Assembly: GCA_902768985.1 (NCBI GenBank)
Contig: CACXNA010000010.1
Coordinates: 1-64,000, forward strand
Reading direction: 5' to 3'
Source: an uncultured Bacteroidia bacterium
Lineage (GTDB): Bacteria; Bacteroidota; Bacteroidia; Bacteroidales; UBA932
DNA: 64,000 bases
Shown: one piece after another, positions 52,127-60,214 of the stretch
Layout of the letters: each line of letters starts with the position of its first letter
How positions within the stretch are numbered: position 1 is the stretch's first letter
Position numbers and translations under genes: made by a program
Notes under the pieces: model-generated
Seen by the model: only the letters and a program-made list of their open reading frames with translations
The model's database searches: none
What the model was told of the DNA's origin: nothing

Positions 52127-54922
52127 ATGAATCGTCTTTCATTTATCCTGCTTACGGTCGCACTTATGGCCTCCGGCTCGCTCTGGGCCCAGAAGCCGCT
52201 CGACCATGATGTATACGACGGATGGCAGTCCGTCCGCAATGTCAAGCTCACGCCCGACGGCAAGCTGCTCAGTTACGAAGTCGCGCCCCAGGAGGGCGAC
52301 TGCACGCTCTACGTGCGCAACCTCACTACGGGTGCGGAGATCTCCGTGCCGCGCGGCACGGCCCTGAAGTGGACGGGCGACGTGGCCGTCTTCACGGTCA
52401 AGGCCCCCTTCGCCGACGTGCGCCAGGCCAAGATCGACAAGAAGAAAAAGGAGGACCAGCCCCAGGACAGTCTCGCGCGCCTGGACCTGCGCACGCTGGA
52501 ATGGAAGATGATCGGTGCCTCCGGCACCACGGCCATGGGTTCCGACGCGGCGCCGTTCGTCTTTGCCGCCCAGGAAGTCAAGGGCCGCAAGTCCAAGAAC
52601 CTGCTCCGGATCACCGTCGCCACGGGCGCGGTGGACACGCTGAAGAACGTATCCGCCTTCGAGGCCTCCGCCTCCGGTGACCGCCTGCTCGTGACGACCG
52701 CCAAGGAGGAGAAGGATTCCCTGTCGCGCAGCGCCGTGATCCTCTACGACCTCGCGAAGGGCAGCGTCGACACGCTCTCCAGCGGCCGCAAGGCCTATGC
52801 GGGCGGCCGCTTCAGCGCCGCCGGCGACAAGGTGCTCTTCGCCGCCACGGACGAGGAGGAGAAGGAGGACGGCACGCCCGCGTACGCGCTCTATCTCGCG
52901 CAGGAGCGCATCCTGCAGAAGGCCACGCGCCGCACGCCCGCCGTCACGGAGTGGACCTGCTGCATGCTGCTGCCCGCCGATGCCGCCGCCCTCCCGGAGG
53001 GCTGGATCGTCGGCTCCGGCGCGGGTGCAGCGTTCTCGAACGCCAATTCGCGGGTCGTCCTGCGCCTGCAGGAGAAGTTCCCGCCCAAGGATACGACCGT
53101 CTATGATTTCGAAGCCGCGCAGCTGGACATCTGGGTCTGGGACAAGAAGACCGTCCCGCCGATGGACAAGGTCGCGCGCGGAGGCGACCGCCGCACGGCG
53201 GTGGTCAATCTGGACCGCCCGGGCGAGCTGCTGGTCCTGTCCCGCAGCGCCTCCGACCGCATTTCCTTCTTCGACGGCGCGGAGGGTGCCTACGCCCTGG
53301 CGATGGATACGGAACCCTACGACGTGGACAACTACTGGGCGGCGGACAGCCGCGCAGATGTCGCGCTCGTGAGCCTGCGCGACGGTAGCCGCCGCCTGCT
53401 CGCCGAGGGCGCCGGTGGCTACGCCGTCCCCTCACCGTACGGCAAGTACCTCGCCTGGTTCAATCCCGAGGACGGCAACTGGTACTGCCAGGACTTGGCC
53501 ACGGACGCGCAGGTCAACCTGACCGGCGCCACGGGCGTGAATTTCTGGGACGAGGAGGATGACCACCCGCTCCCGGGCTACACGAACATCGGCCGCCCGG
53601 CCTGGGTGGGCAAAGACGACGCCCTGCTCATTACGGACCGCTACGACGTGTGGCGCTTCAGCCCTGACGGCAAGAAGGCCGAGTGTCTGACGCGCGGGGC
53701 GGGCCGCCGCGACCGCGTGCAGTACCGCCCCGTGCAGTGGGGCCTGCACGACAATCCCTACCTTTACCAGAACATCCACACCTATCCCGCCAAGGGCACG
53801 CTCCGCCTGTCCTCTTATAATGAAATGGACAAGCGCAACGGCTTCGCCACCGTGGATATCGCCAAGGGCGGCGAGCCGGCCGGCTTCCTCGCGGAGAAGG
53901 CCTTCTCGAACGTGACGAAGGCGGAGAATGCGGACGTGGTCGCCTTCCTGAAGGGCGACTTCCGCCACCCGAACGACCTTTATATTACGCGCGACTGGTG
54001 GAAATCCGAGTCCAAGCTGACCGCCATCAACCCCCAGCAGGCGAACTACCGCTGGGGCGACGTGCAGCTCGTCCACTGGAACGCCTACGACGGCACGCCG
54101 CTGGACGGACTGCTCTTCACCCCCGACGGCTATGACCCGAACGGCAGCTACCCGCTGATGATCTATTTCTACGAGAAGTATTCAGAGACGCTCTACAACT
54201 ACCGCGCACCGGCCCCGAGCCGCTCCACGGTCAACATTCCCTTCTTCGTGAGCCGCGGCTACGTGGTCTTCATCCCGGACATCGTCTACGTGGACGGCCA
54301 CCCGGGCGAGAGCGCCTACAACTGCATCTGCGCGGGCGCGGAAGCGATGTGCGCGCAGTTCCCCTTCATCGACAAGAAGCGCATGGCCATCCAGGGGCAG
54401 AGCTGGGGCGGCTACCAGACCGCCTACCTCGTCACCCGCACCGACATGTTCGCGGCGGCGGGCGCTGGCGCCCCGGTGGGCAACATGACCAGCGCCTATG
54501 GCGGCATCCGCTGGGAGTCCGGCAACAGCCGCATCCCGCAGTACGAATTCGGCCAGAGCCGCGTCGGCAAGACGCTTTGGGAAGAGGGCGGCCTGGACCT
54601 CTATATTGAGAATTCCCCGGTCTTCCACGCCCCCAACGTCAAGACGCCGGTGCTCATCATGCACAACGACAACGACGGCGCCGTGCCCTGGTACCAGGGC
54701 ATCGAGTTCTTCATGAGCCTGCGCCGCCTGGGCAAGCCCGCCTGGCTGCTGGAGTACAACAACGAGGCCCACAACCTCTCCGAGCGCCGCAACGCCAAGG
54801 ATCTGTCGATCCGCCTGTCGCAGTTCTTCGACCACTACCTCCTCGGCGCCCCCGAGCCCGTCTGGATGCAGTCCGGCATCCCCTTTGCTCGAAAAGGGAA
54901 TTATTTCGCAACGGAATACTAA
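52127..54922 (+). CDS. S9 family prolyl oligopeptidase-type peptidase, secreted
   Basis: I use the ATG at 52127 (MNRLSFILLTVALMASGSLW, signal peptide), because an earlier ATG at 52061 and the open frame to 52019 only add a non-signal leader. The 931-residue product has a beta-propeller region followed by a C-terminal alpha/beta hydrolase domain: nucleophile Ser in AIQGQSWGGYQTAY, Asp in MHNDNDGAVPWYQG and His in YNNEAHNLSER. It should cleave peptides in the periplasm. It diverges from the trp operon and ends at a strong bidirectional terminator. Confidence 0.92.
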   Translation: MNRLSFILLTVALMASGSLWAQKPLDHDVYDGWQSVRNVKLTPDGKLLSYEVAPQEGDCTLYVRNLTTGAEISVPRGTALKWTGDVAVFTVKAPFADVRQAKIDKKKKEDQPQDSLARLDLRTLEWKMIGASGTTAMGSDAAPFVFAAQEVKGRKSKNLLRITVATGAVDTLKNVSAFEASASGDRLLVTTAKEEKDSLSRSAVILYDLAKGSVDTLSSGRKAYAGGRFSAAGDKVLFAATDEEEKEDGTPAYALYLAQERILQKATRRTPAVTEWTCCMLLPADAAALPEGWIVGSGAGAAFSNANSRVVLRLQEKFPPKDTTVYDFEAAQLDIWVWDKKTVPPMDKVARGGDRRTAVVNLDRPGELLVLSRSASDRISFFDGAEGAYALAMDTEPYDVDNYWAADSRADVALVSLRDGSRRLLAEGAGGYAVPSPYGKYLAWFNPEDGNWYCQDLATDAQVNLTGATGVNFWDEEDDHPLPGYTNIGRPAWVGKDDALLITDRYDVWRFSPDGKKAECLTRGAGRRDRVQYRPVQWGLHDNPYLYQNIHTYPAKGTLRLSSYNEMDKRNGFATVDIAKGGEPAGFLAEKAFSNVTKAENADVVAFLKGDFRHPNDLYITRDWWKSESKLTAINPQQANYRWGDVQLVHWNAYDGTPLDGLLFTPDGYDPNGSYPLMIYFYEKYSETLYNYRAPAPSRSTVNIPFFVSRGYVVFIPDIVYVDGHPGESAYNCICAGAEAMCAQFPFIDKKRMAIQGQSWGGYQTAYLVTRTDMFAAAGAGAPVGNMTSAYGGIRWESGNSRIPQYEFGQSRVGKTLWEEGGLDLYIENSPVFHAPNVKTPVLIMHNDNDGAVPWYQGIEFFMSLRRLGKPAWLLEYNNEAHNLSERRNAKDLSIRLSQFFDHYLLGAPEPVWMQSGIPFARKGNYFATEY

Positions 54923-54927
54923 AAGAA

Positions 54928-54952
54928 AAGCCCAGCCGACCGGCTGGGCTTT
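54928..54952. terminator. Bidirectional terminator between the S9 peptidase and lyase genes
   Basis: AAGCCCAGCCG and CGGCTGGGCTT form an 11-base stem around AC, with TCTGCTTT on the plus strand and TTCTTTT on the minus strand, so it serves both convergent genes. Confidence 0.88.
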
Positions 54953-54960
54953 CTGCTTTG

Positions 54961-56409
54961 CTAGAGGGAATCGCCGAAGTCCTCGCGGAACTTCTTGACG
55001 AGATCCTCCTGCCAGTAGCCGATCTCCTTCATGCGGCCGAAGAAGAAGCGGAGCACCTTCGGCTCGGAGACCCACTCGAGGCCGCCGATGAGCTTGCGGT
55101 TGTCCCAGAGCCACTTCACGCGGTCGGCGCAGTACTTGACCTGCGAGAGCGTGAAGACGCGGCGCGGCATCGCGAGGCGCTGGAGCTCGAGCTCCGCGTA
55201 GCGCTCGGTGCCATCCGGTTCGCGCTGCTCGGACACAGTACCGCGCTCCATGCCGCGGATACCGCCGGCGATGTAGAGCGCGGCGCCCACGGCGGCTGCC
55301 GGGTACTGGTTGTGGGGGATGTCCGGGACGATCTCGGAGCAGTTGAGGTGGGCGCCGAGGCCGCCGGCGGGCTTGATCACCGGCACGCCGTAGTCGTCCA
55401 GTTCCTTCACCAGGTAGGCGATGAACTCAGGACCCTGGCTGATGTATTCCATATCGAGGGACTCGTAAAGGCCGACGGCCATGGCCTCCATCGAACGGAC
55501 CTCCATGCCGCCGTAGGTGAGGAAGCCCTCGTAGAGCGGCACGAACTCCATCATCTCGTCGGTGAACTTCTTGTCGTGGGCGGTGATGATGCCGCCGCGG
55601 GAGAAGCCGAGTTTGCGGGCGGAGAAGTAGATGATATCGAAACGGTCTGCCAGCACGTGGTAGATCTCCTTGGTGGTCATGAACTTGCAGCGCGGCTCGC
55701 GGGTCTTCATGAAGTAGACGTTGTCCTGCAGCAGGGAAGCGTCGAGTACGCTCTTGACGCCGAATTCGTGGCAGATGTCCGTGACGGCAAGCATGTTCTC
55801 CAGGCTCACCGGCTGGCCGCCGATGAGGTTGGTGCCGGCCTCCACGCGCACGAAGGCGACCTTCTCCGGACCGTAGTCCTTGATGGCCTTGCGGAGGGCC
55901 TTGAGGTCGAAGTTGCCCTTGAACGGGTCGTCCGTCTGCGGGATCAGACCCTTCTTGTCCACGAGCTCGACCACTTCGCCGCCCACGCGCGTGATGTGCG
56001 CCTTGGCGGTGGTGAAGTGGAAATTCATCAGCGCGACCATGCCCGGCTTCACGTACGCCTCCGCGAGGATGTTCTCCGCGGCGCGGCCCTGGTGGGCCGG
56101 CAGGACGTTTTCCGTGCCGAAGACCTCCTTGATGGCGGCCTTGACGCGGTTGAAGGTTTCGGATCCGGCGTAGGAATCATCGGCGATGCTCATCGCGGCG
56201 ACCTGCTGGTCGGACATACCGTTCACGCCGGAGTCCGTGAGCATATCCATGTAGATGTCCTTGTTCTGGAGGAGGAAAGTGTTGTTGCCCGCCTCCTGGA
56301 TGCGCTTCAGACGCTCTTCGACAGGGAGCAGGGAAAGTTTCTGGACGACGCGCACTTTGTGCATCTCCAGGGGGACCTGATTCTCAGGCTGATAGAATTT
56401 GACTGCCAT
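54961..56409 (-). CDS. Tyrosine phenol-lyase/tryptophanase family PLP lyase, divergent
   Basis: The 482-residue enzyme belongs to the beta-eliminating lyases. Shared stretches with tyrosine phenol-lyase are NTFLLQNKDIYMDMLTDSG, DDSYAGSETF, VLPAHQGRAAENIL, GGQPVSLENM, YEGFLTYGGM and MPRRVFT. The PLP Lys should be Lys266 in YFSARKLG. Two positions that separate the enzymes look phenol-lyase-like: Thr133 after the ring-stacking Phe (HFTTAKAH; tryptophanases have FDTT) and Arg389 in IRGMERG (tryptophanases have an aliphatic residue). Oddly, the Arg that follows DxxR in both families is Leu (DASLLQDN), and the usual KKD at the PLP Lys is RKL. It would release phenol or indole plus pyruvate and ammonia. 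Specificity is inferred. Confidence 0.8.
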   Translation of the reverse strand: MAVKFYQPENQVPLEMHKVRVVQKLSLLPVEERLKRIQEAGNNTFLLQNKDIYMDMLTDSGVNGMSDQQVAAMSIADDSYAGSETFNRVKAAIKEVFGTENVLPAHQGRAAENILAEAYVKPGMVALMNFHFTTAKAHITRVGGEVVELVDKKGLIPQTDDPFKGNFDLKALRKAIKDYGPEKVAFVRVEAGTNLIGGQPVSLENMLAVTDICHEFGVKSVLDASLLQDNVYFMKTREPRCKFMTTKEIYHVLADRFDIIYFSARKLGFSRGGIITAHDKKFTDEMMEFVPLYEGFLTYGGMEVRSMEAMAVGLYESLDMEYISQGPEFIAYLVKELDDYGVPVIKPAGGLGAHLNCSEIVPDIPHNQYPAAAVGAALYIAGGIRGMERGTVSEQREPDGTERYAELELQRLAMPRRVFTLSQVKYCADRVKWLWDNRKLIGGLEWVSEPKVLRFFFGRMKEIGYWQEDLVKKFREDFGDSL

Positions 56410-56467
56410 AGTATGGGATTTTTGCTACTTTGCGACTAACCGCGTCACTAAGGTAGAAAATTAATGG

Positions 56468-56475
56468 TATATTTG
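56468..56475 (+). promoter_or_regulatory. -7 box TATATTTG, eight bases before an ATG
   Basis: TATATTTG is followed by eight bases and the ATG at 56484, another nearly leaderless start. Confidence 0.5.
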
Positions 56476-56483
56476 CAACTGTT

Positions 56484-57170
56484 ATGTTAGGAACTATCGT
56501 CAACACCGGGTGTATTATCGTGGGCTCCATCGTGGGCAGCCTGCTCAAGAAAGGCCTTGGAGAAAAATACCAGAACGTCCTGTACAACGCGATGGGACTC
56601 GCCTCGCTGGCGCTCGGCGCCAACACCTTCGTGCAGAACATGCCGAAGAGCGAGTTCCCCGTGCTCTTTATCCTGAGCATCGCGCTCGGCGGCATCGTCG
56701 GCATGGCCCTCGACCTCGACGGCCGCACCAAGCGCCTGATCGCCAAGCGCGGCGGCGAGGGCCTTGCCAACGGCCTCATCTCCGCCTGCCTGCTCTTCTG
56801 CGTGGGAACTTTCTCCATCGTGGGGCCCATCATGAGCGCCACCACGGGCGACAACACCTTCCTGTACACGAACGCCACGCTCGACCTCGTGACTTCGATG
56901 GTCTTCGCGACCACCTACGGCATCGGCATCATCTTCGCCGCGCCCATCCTCTTCTGCTGGCAGGGCATGTTCTACCTGATCGGCAAATTCGCGGCGTCCA
57001 CGCCGCTGCTCGAGGGCACCATGATCAACGAAATGGCCATCGTGGGCGGCCTGCTCATCATTTCTTCCGGTCTCTCACTGCTGAAGATCAAGGACTGCAA
57101 GACGCTCAACTACATCCCGGCGCTGGTCGTCCCGGCGCTATGGTTCCTGATAAAAGGACTCTTTGTATAA
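56484..57170 (+). CDS. DUF554 family membrane protein
   Basis: The 228-residue protein has about seven hydrophobic segments. The DUF554 (YdfK-like) pattern is an opening MLGTIVNTGCIIVGSIVGSL, then LSIALGGIVGMALDLDG, FCVGTFSIVGPIMS and MINEMAIVGGLLIISSGLSL. Function is unknown; a transporter-like role in the inner membrane is usually proposed. It stands alone between the lyase gene (divergent) and a bidirectional terminator. Frames on the same DNA are shadows. Confidence 0.9.
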   Translation: MLGTIVNTGCIIVGSIVGSLLKKGLGEKYQNVLYNAMGLASLALGANTFVQNMPKSEFPVLFILSIALGGIVGMALDLDGRTKRLIAKRGGEGLANGLISACLLFCVGTFSIVGPIMSATTGDNTFLYTNATLDLVTSMVFATTYGIGIIFAAPILFCWQGMFYLIGKFAASTPLLEGTMINEMAIVGGLLIISSGLSLLKIKDCKTLNYIPALVVPALWFLIKGLFV

Positions 57171-57174
57171 AAGA

Positions 57175-57199
57175 AAACCCTGCCGGTCCGGCAGGGTTT
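57175..57199. terminator. Bidirectional terminator after the DUF554 gene
   Basis: AAACCCTGCCG (57175-57185) and CGGCAGGGTTT (57189-57199) make an 11-base stem with a three-base loop. T-rich DNA flanks both sides. It separates convergent genes. Confidence 0.88.
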
Positions 57200-57204
57200 C
57201 TTGT

Positions 57205-59679
57205 TTAGTCGTTGTTTAGTTCCTTCACGTCTACTTCGCCGCGCTCACTGTCTCCGAGTAGCCACTCGGAGAAGTAGTCCGCCAGGCGGTAGAAGAAGTA
57301 CTCGTTCATGTCGCCGAAGCCGTGGCGCTGGCCGGGGAGGATCAGCAGGTCGAAACGCTTGTTCGCCCGGATGAGGGCGTTCACCACACGGATGGTGTTG
57401 GCGGGGTTGACGTTGTTGTCGATGTCGCCGTGCACGAGCATCAGGTGGCCCTTCAGGTTCGCGGCGATCTCCGGATTGGTCTCAATGTGGTAGACGAAGG
57501 TCGTGTCGCTCTGCTCCACCTTTTCCGTCACGCCGTGGTGCGTCTCGCTCCACCAGCGGTTGTAGATGCGGTTGTCGTGGTTGCCGGCGCAGGACACGGC
57601 GGCTTTGAAGAAGTCGGGGTACTTGAGAATCGCGGCCGTGGACATGAAGCCGCCGCCGGAGTGGCCGTGGATGCCCACGCGGCTGCCGTCGATGAAGTCA
57701 TACTTGCCAGCAAGCTGCTGGATGGCGTATTTCTGGTCCTCCAGACCATAGTCGCGGAGGTTCCCGTAGCCGTAGTTGTGGTACCACTTGGAGCGGTTGG
57801 GGTGGCCGCCGCGGTTGCCCACCGTGATCACGATGAAGCCGACCTGGGCGAGGCGGTCCGTGCGCACCATGCCCTTGGACCAGGCGATGTTGTTCGCCTC
57901 GACCTGCGGGCCGGGGTAGACGTAGTCAATGATCGGATACACGCGCGTGGAATCGAAGTCGAAGGGCTTGTACATCGCGCCGTAGAGGTCCGTGATGCCG
58001 TCGGCGGCCTTGACCTTGAAGCGCTCCGGCATCTTGTAGCCGGCGGCGAAGAGCAGGCTCAGGTCGGCCTTGTCGAGCAGCTTGCGCTTGCCGTCGCGGC
58101 CGATCAGCCACGCCTCGGGGGCGTAGTCCACGCGGGAGCAGTTGCCCACCAGCCAGCGGCCGTCGTCGCTGGCGGTGGCCTCCACGTTCATGTCATCCAT
58201 GTCCAGCTGACGGATGGGGCCGCCCGCGAGGGCGACGCGCCAGGTGTGCATCTGGTAGGGGTTCTCGTCCTTGTTCACACCGCAGGCGGAGAAGAGCACA
58301 TAGCCCTCCTTCTCATTCACCGCGAGGATGTCCTCGACGTGGTAGGCCCCCTCCGTGAGGTTGCGCACCAGGGTGCCGTCGGCGTTGTAGAGGTAGAGGT
58401 TGGCCCAGCCGTTGCGCTCGGACCACCAGAGGAACTGCTTTCCGCCGTTGATCAGGTGGATCTGCCGGTCCTCAATGTAGGTGTTCATGCGCTCGGAGAC
58501 GACGGTACGGGTGGAGTCGGAGGCCAGGTCCACGCGGCATACGTCCATGCGGTGCAGGTCGCGCGAGCCGCGGACCAGCCAGAAGCCGTCGTTGTCGCCC
58601 AGCCACACGCGGGAGCGGTACTTGTCGTAGGTCTCGCGGAATTTGCGCGGGCGCGTGGAGACGTCGAAGGTCTGGTCCTTGAAGGCGTTGACCTGGTAGC
58701 GCTTGCTGGATCCGTCGGGCATGGAGAAGACATAGAGCTCCTCCGTGGGGCCCGGCTCGCCCGGCATCTGATATTTATAGGTCTCCAGGGTCGGGCGCGG
58801 CTGGCTGAGGGCGTTGATCACCCAGAGGTCCTTGATCTTGCGCATGTCGGTCTTGACTGCGGCGAAGTGCTTGCTGTCCGGCGACCAGACAATCCCGCGC
58901 GCCATGACGCGGCGGGTGGTGTCGGTCTCCGTGTCGCCCGAGTAGTTGTCCACACCGAAGCCCCACTGGCGGATGCCGTCGGAGGTGAGGCGGTGCTCCA
59001 CGAGGGTGGAGTCCTTCTCGTCCTCGACCGCCTTGGCGAGGTTCTCGCGGTCCATCCAGTAGAGGTTGGAATTCTTGACATACACGCCGGTCTCGCCGTC
59101 CGGCGAGATGCTGGCCCAGGCGGGGTATTCCCGCTTCTCGGGCTTGTATTCGGTGAGCTGGCCCGTGGCCAGTTCATACTGGAAATGCCAGACTTTTTTC
59201 GTCATCGGGGGCTTCTGGGGGCCCTTCGGCGCCTTGTCGCCGTCTTTCTTCGCGCGCTCGGCGCGCTTCTGCGCCAGTGTGTCGGGCACTTCCTGCGTGC
59301 CCTTGATGTCGAAGCGGAGGTACTTGTCGTCCTTTAGCTTCATCCCCTCGATGGGGAGGTGCTGCGCGTCGAAGGGATCGCGCGTGATGGCGGTGATCTC
59401 CATCGCGAGCTTCTCCATGTCGAAGGCCTGCGTCCGGGTGCCCGTCTCCGGATCTACGATCCAGTACTGCGTGCCCGCGGGGGTCTTCCACGCGTACCAG
59501 AACTTGTCCGAGTCGCGGAACCAGTTCGGGGTCAGTTCGGTGGAGAATACCATCTGGGAAATGCGTTTGGCGGAAAACTGCGAAGCCAGGTCGTAGTTGG
59601 GCCGCTGTTTCGGGGCGTCTGCGCCTTGCGCGGAGATACCGGCAAAGACAGTCAGGAGAAGGATTAAAATCCGTTTCAT
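57205..59679 (-). CDS. S9B dipeptidyl peptidase IV-like enzyme, secreted
   Basis: The 824-residue product has a signal peptide (MKRILILLLTVFAGISAQGA). A DPP-IV N-terminal eight-bladed propeller region follows (about 90-560, YPAWASISPDGETGVYVKNS). The C-terminal hydrolase domain has Ser in VGIHGHSGGGFMST, Asp in LVHGDIDNNVNPAN and His in LPGQRHGFGDM. Such enzymes remove N-terminal dipeptides, often after Pro, in the periplasm. A basic insert (KRAERAKKDGDKAPKGPQK) near residue 140 lengthens the propeller. It diverges from the plug-domain gene. Confidence 0.93.
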   Translation of the reverse strand: MKRILILLLTVFAGISAQGADAPKQRPNYDLASQFSAKRISQMVFSTELTPNWFRDSDKFWYAWKTPAGTQYWIVDPETGTRTQAFDMEKLAMEITAITRDPFDAQHLPIEGMKLKDDKYLRFDIKGTQEVPDTLAQKRAERAKKDGDKAPKGPQKPPMTKKVWHFQYELATGQLTEYKPEKREYPAWASISPDGETGVYVKNSNLYWMDRENLAKAVEDEKDSTLVEHRLTSDGIRQWGFGVDNYSGDTETDTTRRVMARGIVWSPDSKHFAAVKTDMRKIKDLWVINALSQPRPTLETYKYQMPGEPGPTEELYVFSMPDGSSKRYQVNAFKDQTFDVSTRPRKFRETYDKYRSRVWLGDNDGFWLVRGSRDLHRMDVCRVDLASDSTRTVVSERMNTYIEDRQIHLINGGKQFLWWSERNGWANLYLYNADGTLVRNLTEGAYHVEDILAVNEKEGYVLFSACGVNKDENPYQMHTWRVALAGGPIRQLDMDDMNVEATASDDGRWLVGNCSRVDYAPEAWLIGRDGKRKLLDKADLSLLFAAGYKMPERFKVKAADGITDLYGAMYKPFDFDSTRVYPIIDYVYPGPQVEANNIAWSKGMVRTDRLAQVGFIVITVGNRGGHPNRSKWYHNYGYGNLRDYGLEDQKYAIQQLAGKYDFIDGSRVGIHGHSGGGFMSTAAILKYPDFFKAAVSCAGNHDNRIYNRWWSETHHGVTEKVEQSDTTFVYHIETNPEIAANLKGHLMLVHGDIDNNVNPANTIRVVNALIRANKRFDLLILPGQRHGFGDMNEYFFYRLADYFSEWLLGDSERGEVDVKELNND

Positions 59680-59734
59680 ATGTTACTGCTGTAAAATTGA
59701 ACCTTTTTGGACAGGTAAAGATACGAAAAAATGC

Positions 59735-59742
59735 TATCTTTG
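59735..59742 (+). promoter_or_regulatory. -7 box TATCTTTG, seven bases before an ATG
   Basis: TATCTTTG is followed by seven bases and the ATG at 59750. A T-rich TTTTTG at 59704-59709 is upstream, but the spacing of 25 bases is long for a -33 element. Confidence 0.5.
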
Positions 59743-59749
59743 CTCCGTT

Positions 59750-60211
59750 ATGAAAAAGACACTTTTGCTTGCAGCCGCTTCCTTGCTTCTTGTTTGCGGC
59801 GTCTCGGGTGCCCAGGAGAAAGTCCGGAACCCGAAAGAAAAGACGCAATATAACAACGTGTTCGAACTCCTCCGGAACGAACCCGGCGTGATCGTGAGCC
59901 CCGGCGGCAACAACGGCGAGATGCCCAAAATCCTCATCCGCGGCATCTCCACGAACAGCGAGCAGACCCAGCCGCTCTTCGTCGTGGACGGCATCATCAC
60001 CGACAATGTGACCTATCTGCGTCCGGAGGACATCTATTCCGTCGAAGTCCTCAAGGACGGCACGGCCAGCATCTACGGCACCCAGGGCCAGAACGGCGTG
60101 ATCATGTTCCGCACCAAGAGCATGGTCGAGGCGGAGCAGCGCGCCGCCGAGCAGGCCAAGGCGGAGCGGAAAGCCGCCCGCGAGGCCAAGCGCGCCAGCA
60201 AGCGGAAATAA
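59750..60211 (+). CDS. Stand-alone TonB-receptor plug domain protein
   Basis: The 153-residue product has a signal peptide (MKKTLLLAAASLLLVCGVSG). It is essentially a single plug domain: NNVFELLRNEPGVIVSPGG, ILIRGISTNSEQTQPLFVVD, then YSVEVLKDGTASIYGTQGQN and GVIMFRTK. It stops where a receptor would enter its beta-barrel and instead ends in an Ala/Lys/Arg-rich helix (AEQAKAERKAAREAKRASKR). There is no frameshifted barrel downstream: the next gene is on the other strand. It may be a periplasmic adaptor or decoy related to SusC transport. Function unknown. Confidence 0.8.
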   Translation: MKKTLLLAAASLLLVCGVSGAQEKVRNPKEKTQYNNVFELLRNEPGVIVSPGGNNGEMPKILIRGISTNSEQTQPLFVVDGIITDNVTYLRPEDIYSVEVLKDGTASIYGTQGQNGVIMFRTKSMVEAEQRAAEQAKAERKAAREAKRASKRK

Positions 60212-60214
60212 CGC

